Counted from the stretch's first letter, positions 1 through 9,589 are shown. The stretch is DNA of 64,000 bases from M3007 sp044230315 (GCA_044230315.1 JBGARJ010000022.1:1-64000); one strand, 5' to 3'. Translations and numbers: made by a program. The notes: a model not told the origin generated them from the letters alone.

Positions 1-2547
1 GCAACCGACGGGGCTACCGGCTGCCAGCAGCAACTGCTGATCCCTGCGCACGACTGCCCCTGCCCGGTAGTGCCAAAACCGATCAGCGGCGGCAACAAAA
101 CCGCCTGTGAAGGGCAGCCCTTCCCGGCGCTGCAAGTGACCGTAGACGCCGGTGAAACGGCCGATTGGTTCAACGCCGCCGGGCAATTGCAGGCCGGCGG
201 ACAGGGGACGACGGCGTTCACCCCGCTGCAACCCGGCACCTACTACGCCCAGCGCCGCGTGTTGCTCACCGGCTGCACCAGCGCCGAACGCACGGCGGTG
301 AGTCTGAGCGTGCTGGCCACACCCGCCCTGGCTGTACTCGACGACCAATGCGACCCCACGCTGACCAGTTATCAGGTCACGGTGTCGACCGACGCCGATC
401 AGGTGAGCTCGGCGCCCGTGCATTCCGTGCAGAACAACAACAACGGGACCTTTACGATTTCGGGCATTCCCATCGGCCAGGCTGTCACCATCCGCGCCAC
501 ATTCGGCAACAACGGCTGCTATGACGAAGCAACCGTGCAGCGCAACGACTGCCCCTGCGATATCAGTGCGCCGACCATTCAGGGCCCCAACCCGGTAGTC
601 ATTTGTGCCAGCGACCCCCTCCCCGATCTGGTGGCGACCGTCAACGACCCGCTGACGGAAACGGTCGATTGGTTCGATGTGCCCTCGGGCGGCAGCCCCT
701 TGCCCGGCGGCTCGGGCACGCTGGTGTACAAACCCACCGCAGCGAAAACCTACTACGCTGAAGCGCGCAAAAAAGACGCGCCGGGTTGTGTGAGCACCCT
801 GCGGCGCTCGGTGGCGATCCTATCGACCACACCGCCGGCAGTAAATGCCGGACCGGACCAAACGGTGTGCGCCAACGAGCCCGTGCTGCTCTCCGGTACG
901 GTGACGGGTGCGCCGTCGGCCACCTGGGAGGCTTCGGTAGCGGGCGGTACGTTCAACCCGAACGCCAACACCTTGTCGGGTCTGACGTACACCCCGCCGG
1001 GCGGCGTGTTCAACGTGGTGCTCACGCTGGTGTCGAGCGACCCGCCCGGACCCTGCCCGGCGGTGTCGGATGCCCTGACGGTGCTCTTCAAGCCGGTTCC
1101 GGCGATCAACCTGGATTCGGTGTACTGCTCGCCCAATTTGCTGACGTACAACGTGCGCTGCCTGATCGATCCGCTCAATGCCCTGGTGCAGACCAATGCC
1201 GGCGTCGTTACGCCACTGGGCGGCGGCCTGGTGTTGATCCAGAACATTCCCAAAAATACCGACCTGGTCCTATCTGTTCAGGATGCGCAAAACGGTTGCT
1301 TCAATCAACTTACAGTGGAGAAATACGACTGCAATTGCGTGTTCCCCGACAGTCCGGAATCGAAAGGGAATAAAGAAGCCTGTTCCGATGACGCCGTCTA
1401 TCCGGCGCTCGAAGTGACAAGCGTACCCGCTGACATTGCCGTCGACTGGTATGACGTGCCGGCGAACGGCGCGCCACTGGCCACCGATGTCCTCCAGTTT
1501 GTTCCCACCAAGGGCGGCAATTATTTTGCTGAAGCCCGCAACCGGGTCAGCAACTGCGTGTCGCTCAGCCGAACCCAGGTGACGCTTACGGTCAAAACCA
1601 GCCCCACGGCCGATGCCGGCCCCGACCTGACCGTGTGCCCGGGCCAGCCGACAATACTTACAGCCGCCGGCACCAACTACACCTACCACTGGAGCACCGA
1701 CGCCACCACCAAATCGATTACCGTGCCCGGCGCGGCCGGCACGTATGTGGTGACCGTTATGCTCAACGGCTGTTCGGACATGGATACCGTATCGGTGACG
1801 ACCTGGCCGCCGGTGGTGAGCGGGATCGACTTGTTCCAACCCATCGATTGTTATGGCAAGGCGACGGGCGCGCTCAAGATCTCGGCCAGCGGGGGCACGC
1901 CGCCGTATTTGCTTCAATGGTCGAACGGCGCCTCCACGCCGCTCAATGCCAACCTGCCGGCGGGCGACTATTCGGCCGTCGTGACCGACAACAAAGGGTG
2001 CCGCGACACGGCGTTCTTCTCCCTGCCGCAGCCCGATTCGCTGTTGATTACCAACGCTGTTATCGTGCCGGCAAACGGCGCCCAGTTCGACGGCTCGATT
2101 ACCGTGACCGTTTCGGGCGGTACGCCGCCCTATCACTACCAGTGGGCCGATGGGGTGTTTGTGCTGGCCAATGAAACGCAAAACAGGATCGATTCACTCA
2201 GCGCTTCGCACTATTTCGTGACGGTCACCGATGCGAAAGGGTGCACCCTGACAACCGATTATATGGTAATGGTGCCGACCATCGAGATCAACCGGGACAA
2301 TTACGTGGTGGTTTTCCCGAACCCAACCGACGATATCCTGTACCTGGAGTTTCATTTGCAGCAATACCGCGACATATCGGCCAACGTGACCGATCTGCTC
2401 GGCCGTACCGTGCTCGACAACCGGAAAGCGCGGCTGCGCGGCGAAACGATGGACTTGTCGCTGCGTGACTTGCCGGCCGGATACTATATTTTGCACCTGC
2501 AAATCGACCAGACGCATGCGGCGTACCAAATCGCCGTGAAACATTGA
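1..2547 (+). CDS. T9SS-secreted multidomain adhesin-like protein (5' end outside window)
   Basis: The reading frame is open from base 1, so the gene starts upstream and the GTG at 70 is not a real start; 848 codons are visible. The product is a cell-surface or secreted modular protein. Three similar Ig-like modules of about 75 residues are recognisable by a DWF/DWYDVP...G..PL...YYAEAR pattern, each introduced by a Cys-rich DCPCD or DCNC linker. PKD-like segments beginning AGPDQTVC and AGPDLTVC alternate with them. Towards the end lie two SprB-type repeats (GGTPPYLLQWSNG and GGTPPYHYQWADG), as found in gliding adhesins. The last 80 residues are a type A T9SS sorting domain (FPNPTDD, then LLGR, then LPAGYYILHL), so the protein should cross the outer membrane by the type IX system. 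The binding target cannot be inferred. The next gene follows after 4 bp, so the two are probably co-transcribed. Confidence 0.85.
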   Translation, partial: ATDGATGCQQQLLIPAHDCPCPVVPKPISGGNKTACEGQPFPALQVTVDAGETADWFNAAGQLQAGGQGTTAFTPLQPGTYYAQRRVLLTGCTSAERTAVSLSVLATPALAVLDDQCDPTLTSYQVTVSTDADQVSSAPVHSVQNNNNGTFTISGIPIGQAVTIRATFGNNGCYDEATVQRNDCPCDISAPTIQGPNPVVICASDPLPDLVATVNDPLTETVDWFDVPSGGSPLPGGSGTLVYKPTAAKTYYAEARKKDAPGCVSTLRRSVAILSTTPPAVNAGPDQTVCANEPVLLSGTVTGAPSATWEASVAGGTFNPNANTLSGLTYTPPGGVFNVVLTLVSSDPPGPCPAVSDALTVLFKPVPAINLDSVYCSPNLLTYNVRCLIDPLNALVQTNAGVVTPLGGGLVLIQNIPKNTDLVLSVQDAQNGCFNQLTVEKYDCNCVFPDSPESKGNKEACSDDAVYPALEVTSVPADIAVDWYDVPANGAPLATDVLQFVPTKGGNYFAEARNRVSNCVSLSRTQVTLTVKTSPTADAGPDLTVCPGQPTILTAAGTNYTYHWSTDATTKSITVPGAAGTYVVTVMLNGCSDMDTVSVTTWPPVVSGIDLFQPIDCYGKATGALKISASGGTPPYLLQWSNGASTPLNANLPAGDYSAVVTDNKGCRDTAFFSLPQPDSLLITNAVIVPANGAQFDGSITVTVSGGTPPYHYQWADGVFVLANETQNRIDSLSASHYFVTVTDAKGCTLTTDYMVMVPTIEINRDNYVVVFPNPTDDILYLEFHLQQYRDISANVTDLLGRTVLDNRKARLRGETMDLSLRDLPAGYYILHLQIDQTHAAYQIAVKH

Positions 2548-2551
2548 ACCT

Positions 2552-4288
2552 ATGCCAAACCGACTTTTTTCTCCCGGTTTGTTCCTCTTTTGGGCAGCCT
2601 GCTTCGCGGCAGGCTGCCTGAAACCGGAGCTCCACAACCTCGAGTTTTTTACCGTCGAAACCGGCCCGGCCGTGTTTCAGGGGCTGGATTCGTTTCAGGC
2701 CAACGGCACGATCGCCGGATTGATCAAAACCCAGGTGGAAAGTTGCGGCTTCCTGTGGTCCGACGACCCGGCGGTGCTGTCCGGCTCCAACCCCTCCGGA
2801 AATACAGCCGTTGCCGCGACTCCGGCGGGCAACGGCCCGTTTCAGGTTGCCTTGCCGGCCCGGCAGGGGGGCGTGGTTTATTTCCGGGCCTATGCCTTTC
2901 AGGGCGAGCGGCAATTGTACGCACAGGCCATTCAGTCGTTTTCCCTGGGCGCTATCGTCGAACTGGCCGGCAAGGCCGAAATCGACAACAACAGCGCACG
3001 CGTGCCGGGCATTTTGGCCGGTTTGGAAAAATACGGCGTCAAAGTGCAATCCCACGGCCATGTGTATTCGGCCGGCAATAAACTCCCGGCCATCGGCAGC
3101 GTGGGTTGCGATACGGTCGACCTGGGGCCGGGCAACGACGACGGTTTGTTTTTCAGCCTGATCGACAGCCTGGCGTTCAATACCACCTATTACATGCGCG
3201 CATTTGTTATTGCCGACGGCAAACCCTTCTACAGCAGTATGGCCGACAGTTTCCGGATCGATGACGGTTGGGAGCAGATCGGGTATTTCCCGACCGCCTA
3301 CAAGGCCGCGTTGGCGCTGGCCGATACCAAGCGCAGCAGGGCCTTTGCCGGCTTCGGCTGCAAAATGGAAACAGATTGTAACAACAGTGACCTGTCGGAT
3401 GAATGTTGGGAGTTTGACCCGGCCAAGGTCCTCGATTCAGTATCCTGGGCGCCTACCACGCCGCTGGCGCCCGATGTCACGAAACGCACCAACGCTTCGG
3501 GATTTATCCTGAACGACACCCTTTACGTGCTCTTTGGCGACCTGAGCCCTGGCTTCCAGACGCTGAGTTTCCGCAAGTACGACCTGGCGCAAAAAATGTG
3601 GTTGCCCTATCCGCAGCAACCGCCGGCCGGCATGCGCCCCCGCACCGGAGCGGTGGCATTTACCTTGAATGGAAGAGGGTACGTGGGCTCTGGCAAGTAC
3701 CTGAATGATCCGTTGCCCCCCGGCTACCTTTCCGATTTTTGGGAATACAACCCGGCAAGCGGCGCCTGGCACCAGGTGGCTACTTTGCCCGCGCTCGGCC
3801 CCGACGGCGTGCCCGACAACGGCGGCGGGCGGGAGGAAGCCGCCGCTTTTGCCTTCGGCAACAACGCCGTGGTGGGCGGCGGCACGCGCGGGGTGCTGTA
3901 CCTGCGTGATTTCTGGCAGTTCACCCCGCCGGTCACCAGCAGCCCGCAGGACAGCGGGAGTTGGGCAATGCTGCCAATCCTGTTCCCGGGGCCGGGACGC
4001 ACCGAAGCTGTTGCGTATGTTATCGGCGACAAAGGGTACTACGGCACGGGCTACAACGACGACCCGGATATCGGCCTGCTCGACGACTGGTGGGAATTCG
4101 ACCTAAATACCGATGCCTGGATGCCGCGCACGCGGTTTCAGGGGCCCCGCCGGCGCAACGCGATGGGTTTTGCCCTGCAAGGCAACGGGTATGTATTCGC
4201 CGGGATCGGTATTTTGATCTTAAACAATGGAAACGTGGTAACCAGCGAAATCCTGGCCGACGGTTGGCGCTACATCCCGAAAAAGTAA
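2552..4288 (+). CDS. Kelch-repeat lipoprotein
   Basis: A 578-residue secreted protein. The N-terminus (MPNRLFSP, a hydrophobic stretch, then FAAGC at about residues 18-22) is a lipoprotein signal, so the mature protein is probably lipid-anchored. The first 220 residues resemble fibronectin-like strands (repeated YYMRAFV / VYFRAYAF patterns, typical of Bacteroidota surface proteins). The second half carries kelch-like blades with repeating elements such as DFWEYNPASGAWHQVATLP, DFWQFTPP and DWWEFDLNTDAWMPRTRF, which would form a beta-propeller. It begins 4 bp after the adhesin gene on the same strand, which suggests a two-gene operon and a surface role in the same process. No catalytic motif was seen, and the ligand is unknown. 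Confidence 0.75.
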   Translation: MPNRLFSPGLFLFWAACFAAGCLKPELHNLEFFTVETGPAVFQGLDSFQANGTIAGLIKTQVESCGFLWSDDPAVLSGSNPSGNTAVAATPAGNGPFQVALPARQGGVVYFRAYAFQGERQLYAQAIQSFSLGAIVELAGKAEIDNNSARVPGILAGLEKYGVKVQSHGHVYSAGNKLPAIGSVGCDTVDLGPGNDDGLFFSLIDSLAFNTTYYMRAFVIADGKPFYSSMADSFRIDDGWEQIGYFPTAYKAALALADTKRSRAFAGFGCKMETDCNNSDLSDECWEFDPAKVLDSVSWAPTTPLAPDVTKRTNASGFILNDTLYVLFGDLSPGFQTLSFRKYDLAQKMWLPYPQQPPAGMRPRTGAVAFTLNGRGYVGSGKYLNDPLPPGYLSDFWEYNPASGAWHQVATLPALGPDGVPDNGGGREEAAAFAFGNNAVVGGGTRGVLYLRDFWQFTPPVTSSPQDSGSWAMLPILFPGPGRTEAVAYVIGDKGYYGTGYNDDPDIGLLDDWWEFDLNTDAWMPRTRFQGPRRRNAMGFALQGNGYVFAGIGILILNNGNVVTSEILADGWRYIPKK

Positions 4289-4356
4289 GCGGGTCAATTG
4301 CTCAATCCTGACGAATAAGCGCGCCCGACCGGGCCGGGAATTCAGGTAATATTTCC

Positions 4357-4364
4357 TACCTTCG
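4357..4364 (+). promoter_or_regulatory. Candidate -7 element (TACCTTCG) for the PBP1A gene
   Basis: TACCTTCG is a one-base variant of the Bacteroidota -7 consensus TAnnTTTG, and lies about 185 bp before the chosen start of the PBP1A gene. No clear TTG -33 element is present at the usual distance. The assignment is by pattern only. Confidence 0.35.
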
Positions 4365-4549
4365 TGCGTTTTTGTGCACCCCGGTGCGCTAATCCGTTTC
4401 GTTGTCTGGTCAGCCGAATCCTATCCGAATTTCCAACCTGTTGAATATCAGCCGAAAGGTAAAATCGCCCGCAGGTTTGTTGCCGTGTTCGTAGCCCCCC
4501 GATGCCGCCGCTGCCGGCCAGGCGATCCAAAAACAGGACCTCCACACGT

Positions 4550-7255
4550 ATGCGAAATTTATTTTCGTCCCTTTTGCAACACGAATACATCCAGACCCTC
4601 CGCCGCTGGATAGCCATGGCATTTGCCCCGGTGCGCGCGCTCTGGGGCATGGCGACGGCGCCGATTCAGCCGGTTCTGGAGCCGGTTCGGGCGGGTTGGG
4701 CCCGCCTGACCGCCCCGTTACGCCAGCGTTGGTCGGCTTTTGCCGGAAATTATCCCAAACTGGCCCTGGCCGGCACCGTAGCCGGCGCATTGGTCCGCTG
4801 GGGTATTTACCTGGTACTTTTTCTGATCGTCTGCGTATGGCTCGGCTTTTTCGGCGGCCTGCCCAGCAGCGAAGAATTGAAAAACATCGAAACCGCCAAC
4901 GCCACGGAAATTTACTCGGCCGACAGCGTGTTGCTCGGGCGGTTTTACATTGAAAACCGCACCACGATTTCGCTCGACAAGATCTCTCCCTATGTGGTGA
5001 CCGCCCTGCTGGCCACCGAAGACAAACGCTTTTTCGAACACAGCGGCATCGATATCCAGAGCTGGTTTCGCGTTGCTTACGGCGTGGTGGCCGGGCGCGA
5101 ATCGCTCGGCGGCGGCTCCACCCTGAGCCAGCAACTGGCCAAAAACCTGTACCCGCGCAAACGCTTCCTGGTGCCGGGCGTGAGCATTATCATCAACAAG
5201 ATCCGCGAAAACTTTATCTCCGTTCGCCTGGAACGGATCTATACCAAGGCCGAACTGCTCAACCTGTACCTCAACACCGTGCCCTTTGGCGGCGACCGCT
5301 TTGGCATCAGCGTAGCCTCCCGCTATTTTTTCAACAAACGCCCCAAAGACCTCACGCCCGACCAGGCCGCTACGCTCATCGGGATGCTGAAAGCCTCCAC
5401 CTACTACGATCCCGCGCGCAACCCCGACAATGCGCGCAAACGCCGCAACCTCGTGCTGCTGCAAATGGTCCGGAACAGCACCTTCGACATTTCGGTGCGC
5501 AGCGAAGAAGCCGGCATGGACAAGGTGCAGGAAATGATCCGCAACGGAAAAGTAACCCGGGAGCAGTATGAAGAATTGATCAAGAAACCCATCGGCGCCA
5601 AAAAGTACGGCCAAAACGGCAACAACGACGGTGTGGCCACCTATTTCCGCGAGTACCTGCGCACCGACATCATGCCCAAGTTGCTCAAAGACTATACGAA
5701 AGACGACGGCACGACCTACAACCTGTACACCGACGGGCTGAAAGTATATACGACCATCGACAGCAAAATGCAGCAGTTCGCCGAGGAATCGGTGCAACAG
5801 CAAATGCAGGCGCTCCAGGAACAATTCGACAAACACTGGAAAAACTACAAACAGGAAAAACCCTGGGGCGACGACAAATGGATTGAGGAACAGATGCGCC
5901 GCAGCGACCGCTGGGATGCGCTCAAAGATGCCGGCATGGACAGGGAAGCCATTCTGGCCAACTTTGAAGAACCTACCCGCATGACGATTTTCGCCTGGGG
6001 AAAAGAAGGCGCAGAAATTGATACGGTAATGAGTCCGATCGACAGCGTGCGGTACTATTTCTGCCTGCTCAACTGCGGCTTTATGGCCATGGACCATCAC
6101 AACGGCCAGGTACGCGCCTGGATTGGCGGTACCAATTTTAAATACTTCAAATACGATCACGTCAAGAGCACCCGCCAGGTAGGCTCCACCTTCAAACCGA
6201 TCGTATATGCCGCCGCCTTGCAGGATACGTTCCGCCCTTGTACGTATTTGCCCAACGAAATGGTTAAGATTCAGGATTGGGAACCGCACAATTCCGACGA
6301 AGTGTATGGCGGTTGGTGCTCCTTGCTCGGCGGGCTGACCTATTCGGTCAACGTCATCGCCGCTCAACTCATTGAAAAAGTCGGCATCGAGCACACCATC
6401 CAGTTGGCGCGCAAAATGGGGGTGACCAGCACGCTGCCCCGCGAATTCGGGATCAGCCTCGGCGCCGCCGATATTTCCTTGTACGACATGATGAAAGTGT
6501 ACGGCACTATCGCCAACCAGGGCAAACGCCCCGAGCCGGTGGTCGTGCTGCGGGTGACGACCCGCAAGGGCGAAAAAATATACGACTACAAAGAAGAACA
6601 GGCTAAAAATCCGCAACAGCCGGTGGTGGCGCTCACCCCCGACCAGGCCGCTACGATGGTCAAGATGCTGCAATCGGTGATCAACTCCGGCACCGGCGCA
6701 CGGCTGCGCTACGGATTTGGCTTGTACCAGGGCGACTTCGGCGGTAAAACGGGCACCACACAAAATCAGGCCGACGGATGGTTTGTCTGTTTCAACCCCG
6801 ACCTGGTGACGGGCGCCTGGGTGGGCGCCGAAAGCCCGGCAGTACGATTCCGTTCGATGAGCCTGGGCCAGGGCTCGTCGATGGCGCTGCCCATTGTTGG
6901 TTGGTTCTGGCATAAAATGGCCAACGACCGCAAGTACGTCAACATGTACCTCGACCGTTTCCCCGAACCCAAACCCGAAGTCGCCGGCCGCTTCGGCTGT
7001 CCCATGCGGATCGAGATTTCACCCGATACCCTCAACATGCTGCTGGCCGATACCACCATTCGCGATTCCCTGCGCGCCAACGGTTACAAAAACCTGAAAG
7101 AAACGGCCGACAAGTATTTTGTGCCGGGCGAAGAGCCAAACCCCAACCAGGACCCCAACGAAGACCCGGAAAAAAAACGCGGTTTGTTCGACCGGCTTTT
7201 CGGGCGCAAACAGGAAGAGAAACACAACGAGCAGGACCAGGACCAACAAAACTAA
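4550..7255 (+). CDS. mrcA: Bifunctional penicillin-binding protein 1A (glycosyltransferase 51 / transpeptidase)
   Basis: This enzyme polymerises lipid II into glycan strands and cross-links the peptides, on the periplasmic face of the inner membrane. Length is 901 residues from the ATG at 4550. The longer frame from 4502 adds 16 residues with no sign of being protein. A cytoplasmic stretch of about 85 residues precedes the single membrane helix (WGIYLVLFLIVCVWLGFFGG). The GT51 domain follows with ATEDKRFFEHSGID (catalytic Glu, about residue 158) and GGSTLSQQLAKN. The transpeptidase domain has GSTFKP (catalytic Ser in SxxK, about residue 547), SVN (about 598) and KTGTT (about 731). The C-terminus is a charged Asn/Gln/Glu/Asp tail. 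All key residues are intact. The symbol is by analogy with E. coli; ponA would be equally valid. It ends 14 bp from the convergent methyltransferase gene. Confidence 0.93.
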   Translation: MRNLFSSLLQHEYIQTLRRWIAMAFAPVRALWGMATAPIQPVLEPVRAGWARLTAPLRQRWSAFAGNYPKLALAGTVAGALVRWGIYLVLFLIVCVWLGFFGGLPSSEELKNIETANATEIYSADSVLLGRFYIENRTTISLDKISPYVVTALLATEDKRFFEHSGIDIQSWFRVAYGVVAGRESLGGGSTLSQQLAKNLYPRKRFLVPGVSIIINKIRENFISVRLERIYTKAELLNLYLNTVPFGGDRFGISVASRYFFNKRPKDLTPDQAATLIGMLKASTYYDPARNPDNARKRRNLVLLQMVRNSTFDISVRSEEAGMDKVQEMIRNGKVTREQYEELIKKPIGAKKYGQNGNNDGVATYFREYLRTDIMPKLLKDYTKDDGTTYNLYTDGLKVYTTIDSKMQQFAEESVQQQMQALQEQFDKHWKNYKQEKPWGDDKWIEEQMRRSDRWDALKDAGMDREAILANFEEPTRMTIFAWGKEGAEIDTVMSPIDSVRYYFCLLNCGFMAMDHHNGQVRAWIGGTNFKYFKYDHVKSTRQVGSTFKPIVYAAALQDTFRPCTYLPNEMVKIQDWEPHNSDEVYGGWCSLLGGLTYSVNVIAAQLIEKVGIEHTIQLARKMGVTSTLPREFGISLGAADISLYDMMKVYGTIANQGKRPEPVVVLRVTTRKGEKIYDYKEEQAKNPQQPVVALTPDQAATMVKMLQSVINSGTGARLRYGFGLYQGDFGGKTGTTQNQADGWFVCFNPDLVTGAWVGAESPAVRFRSMSLGQGSSMALPIVGWFWHKMANDRKYVNMYLDRFPEPKPEVAGRFGCPMRIEISPDTLNMLLADTTIRDSLRANGYKNLKETADKYFVPGEEPNPNQDPNEDPEKKRGLFDRLFGRKQEEKHNEQDQDQQN

Positions 7256-7269
7256 CCCGGTAATCCTGC

Positions 7270-8088
7270 TCAGTCCTTTTGAAACAAGATCAAAAAATGA
7301 TCAGCCGCCCAGGCCCACAACCTGCCGCGGCTTTTGTTTTCCAGAAAAGCCAATGGCGCCAACAGCCGCGGGCGCCGGGCGAACCAGGAATCGAGATAGG
7401 AGGGCGGTACCCAGCAGCCGACCGGTTGCACGCTCCGCACGCTTAGTTCCGGGCACGCCCTTCGCAATTCCGCCGGCGAATAATACCAGGTGTCGATACG
7501 GGTTTCTGCGTTGAGCCGCGCCCGAACCGGTCCGCCGTTGAGCCGGCGCATGGCCGGCCGCGGACGGCCTTTCAGCAAAAAATACAGCGATTCCCAGGCG
7601 CAAAAGCGCCCCATCACCACGGCCGCGAAATATCCGCCGGGCCGGAGCAGTGCGGGCAGCGCGGCTCCCAGGCCATGCAGCTCGTCGGGGTTCAGGCAAT
7701 TCAGCCCGCCGAAGTTGGACCAGATCAGGTCGTACGGCGGTGCGGGATTTCCGGCGGGCAAATTGCGCCCGAGCAGCCGCATATCGAACACAGCGGTTTG
7801 AATCTGTTGCTCCAGTCCGGCGGCCCGGGCCTTGGCGGCGGCTTGCGCCACCATGGGGGCCGAAAGATCGGTGGCCAGCACCAGGCAACCGCGCCGGGCC
7901 AGCCACAGGGCGTCTTCGCCGGTGCCGCAGTTGAGTTCGAGCACGGCGGCGCCGGGCGCCGTTTTGTTTTCCATAAAACGATATACCACTTCCCGCTGCA
8001 AACGCCCTGTGGCGGAGCCGGTGAATTGCCGGTCATAGCCTTCGGCAAGGCCGTCGAACCCTGCCGTCTGTGTCGATTTATCCTTCAT
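7270..8088 (-). CDS. Class I SAM-dependent methyltransferase
   Basis: A 272-residue cytoplasmic protein with a Rossmann-type methyltransferase core. Motif I is VLELNCGTGEDALWLARRG at about residues 45-63, and the acidic end of strand 2 is ATDLSAPM. Motif IV is YDLIWSNFGGLNCL and a later strand is LLRPGGYFAAVV. These bind S-adenosylmethionine. The C-terminal third (RIDTWYYSPAELRRA and beyond) fits the substrate lid of small-molecule methyltransferases of the ubiquinone/menaquinone-like group, but the substrate is not readable. The start ATG is at 8088, and a palindromic element begins 22 bp upstream of it, so its promoter may sit inside or beyond that element. Confidence 0.8.
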   Translation of the reverse strand: MKDKSTQTAGFDGLAEGYDRQFTGSATGRLQREVVYRFMENKTAPGAAVLELNCGTGEDALWLARRGCLVLATDLSAPMVAQAAAKARAAGLEQQIQTAVFDMRLLGRNLPAGNPAPPYDLIWSNFGGLNCLNPDELHGLGAALPALLRPGGYFAAVVMGRFCAWESLYFLLKGRPRPAMRRLNGGPVRARLNAETRIDTWYYSPAELRRACPELSVRSVQPVGCWVPPSYLDSWFARRPRLLAPLAFLENKSRGRLWAWAADHFLILFQKD

Positions 8089-8110
8089 GGCAAACTGGTG
8101 TATGAGCGCT

Positions 8111-8274
8111 TAGAACATGTTTGGATTTTCATGCTGTGGCGAAAACGGGAAAATTTCATTTCAGACAAGGCAAATTTTGCAAGCGTATGCGGGAAATCCG
8201 CTGAAAAATTTAACGCCGTATGAAATAAAATTTTCCGTTTGGAGCCCAGCGATGAAATTCCAAACATGTTCTTA
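8111..8274. repeat. Palindromic element copy A (full length, with core)
   Basis: Outer tips are TAGAACATGTTTGG on the left and CCAAACATGTTCTTA on the right, complementary over about 26 bases including TTTCAT..GCTG. Inside them is a second stem, AAAATTTCATTTCA (about 8150-8163) against TGAAATAAAATTTT (about 8221-8234), bracketing the constant words GACAAGGCA and TTTAACGC and a small GCGG/CCGC hairpin. The last three bases (8272-8274) are the TAA stop codon of the neighbouring minus-strand gene. The same layout recurs at 22195, 24129 and 54393 (reversed). Confidence 0.9.
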
Positions 8275-8832
8275 AAACTGCCGGCCGGCGGAAATACCGA
8301 GCAGGAGGATCATGCCTTCCCCTACTTTGGCGCCATCGGTTTTTACATTGATCTCGACACCCAGGGCAGCCGAAGGGGCCAGAAACCACGATCCATTGGC
8401 GCCCAGCGGGAACCGGTAGCCGGCTTCGGCGGTCGGTTGTATCACGCTGATTTTGCTCAGGCCGGCGTTGATGACCGCGCCGGCGGCGTCCTTATCTTCC
8501 CAATGCAGGCGGCTGCGCCAAAAGTCGGCGCGGGCGCCGAGGAACCAGCCCTGCCAGGCGGGCCGGAAGAAATAGCGGTAACCCAGCGTGCCGCCCAAGC
8601 CGTCGCCCCATTCCTTGTCCTGCACGCCTTTGTCGCCATGCCGGATCCAGTTGTAGCCCAGCCGGGCGTGGAGGCTGTGCCGGGCGCTGAAACCATGTTC
8701 GAAGGTCAGGCCGGGGATTAGGCCGGTAGGGTATGCCTGGAATTCGAAGGCCAGGGTGTGGGACGATTGGGCGGCCACGGCTGAGGCGGTCAACAAGGAA
8801 AGGCAAAAGAAGAAAACGGGCAGACGATTCAT
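8272..8832 (-). CDS. Small outer-membrane beta-barrel protein, function unknown
   Basis: A 186-residue protein with a Sec signal peptide (MNRLPVFFFCLSLLTASAVAAQ, cleaved after about residue 21). The rest is amphipathic strands with frequent aromatic residues (GYRYFF, WFLGARADFW, PTAEAGYRFPL) and a C-terminal Phe, as in 8-stranded outer-membrane barrels of Bacteroidota. No enzymatic motif or recognised family. The TAA stop codon is formed by the tip of the adjoining palindromic element, so the reading frame ends exactly at the element boundary. The last three residues before the stop (RQF) still look like a normal barrel end. Confidence 0.65.
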   Translation of the reverse strand: MNRLPVFFFCLSLLTASAVAAQSSHTLAFEFQAYPTGLIPGLTFEHGFSARHSLHARLGYNWIRHGDKGVQDKEWGDGLGGTLGYRYFFRPAWQGWFLGARADFWRSRLHWEDKDAAGAVINAGLSKISVIQPTAEAGYRFPLGANGSWFLAPSAALGVEINVKTDGAKVGEGMILLLGISAGRQF

Positions 8833-8982
8833 GTGATGGAGGTTGGGAGATTAGGGGTTAAGGCAATCAGCAGTTTAAGGCTGGCTGAAATTAGTTTGCG
8901 AAAATAATGCTCCTGCGCGTATCAGAAGCATGACGGGGGGGCCTATTGATAACAGATCACCCTATTGCCAACTTTTCGCCAA

Positions 8983-9332
8983 CTATTTTCCACCAGAAAA
9001 TATCTCTAAAACGCCATATGACGGGTCAGTAGAGAATTCCAGAATTTCTGCTGATCGCTGAATTAAGGCTTCCGCGATATACCGGGTCCGTTGGTTTCCA
9101 ATATGCAACATGATAATTTTAGGTGGAAACCCCTTGTCTAATAGCAAATTAAAAAAGTCATCGTCGTTAGTGACAATAAAATAAAACCATGGGATTTAGC
9201 CCAACTTCTGATTTTCTGATCCGATGCAGGGATAGGAAGCCCTGTATTAGTCACATGAACGACATCGGGGAAAGTCGGTTCCAGCATCCGAACCAGCCGC
9301 CAGGAAAGATTGGCGTCCAATAAAAGTTTCAT
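8983..9332 (-). pseudogene. DUF5615 PIN-like toxin, broken by a one-base frameshift
   Basis: The frame starts MKLLLDANLSWRLV at 9332, the usual opening of DUF5615 (Mut7-C-like PIN fold; ANLS carries the first acidic residue). It runs correctly to about KSHGF, then continues out of frame and stops at 9138. In the next frame the sequence continues perfectly as VTNDDDFFNLL, PPKIIMLHIGNQRT and RYIAEALIQR to a stop at 8983-8985. That gives the usual family length of about 116 residues. Adding one T to a run of four T's at about 9189-9192 (minus-strand ggtttta) would restore one intact frame. So either the toxin is a recent pseudogene or there is a homopolymer sequencing error. It overlaps the antitoxin gene by 4 bp (ATGA). 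Confidence 0.82.
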
Positions 9333-9559
9333 TCGGCAGTCAGCAATTTCGTAACATGCTCACGCTCGGCAGCAAAAGCAAGTGCAGCAAGGATATGTTC
9401 CCGTTTCAATTCTGGAAAATCTTCCAAAATTTCTTTAAAAGAGGCGTCTCCTGCGAGCCAACCTAAAATATCAGCTATGGAAATACGGGTACCTTTAATA
9501 CAAGGTTTCCCGAAACGGATGTTCGGGTCGATGCTGATGTATTCCCGAAAATTTTCCAT
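9329..9559 (-). CDS. DUF433 family antitoxin
   Basis: A 76-residue protein starting at the ATG at 9559 (MENFREYISIDPNI). The frame extends to a TTG at 9577, which is less likely. It shows the DUF433 signature: ISIDPNIRFGKPCIKGTRI, then ADILGWLAGDASFKEIL, then a helical AREHI/LAALAFAA segment. DUF433 proteins are winged-helix-like DNA-binding antitoxins usually paired with DUF5615 PIN-type toxins. The stop overlaps the ATG of the downstream toxin (ATGA), the classic arrangement for translational coupling. The antitoxin is intact while its toxin is frameshifted. Confidence 0.85.
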   Translation of the reverse strand: MENFREYISIDPNIRFGKPCIKGTRISIADILGWLAGDASFKEILEDFPELKREHILAALAFAAEREHVTKLLTAE

Positions 9560-9589
9560 ATCCAATTTTAATGACAAAAATAACGCAAT

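Noticed and set aside
4718..6913. Long minus-strand ORF (731 codons) opposite the PBP1A gene
   Set aside because: It is a shadow of the GC-rich codon bias of the real gene. The translation is rich in His, Val and Ala with no motifs, while the plus strand has all catalytic motifs.
8983..9332. A short intact 64-residue protein at 9138-9332
   Set aside because: The downstream continuation in the next frame matches the rest of DUF5615 precisely, so the short frame is a truncation product and not a separate small gene.
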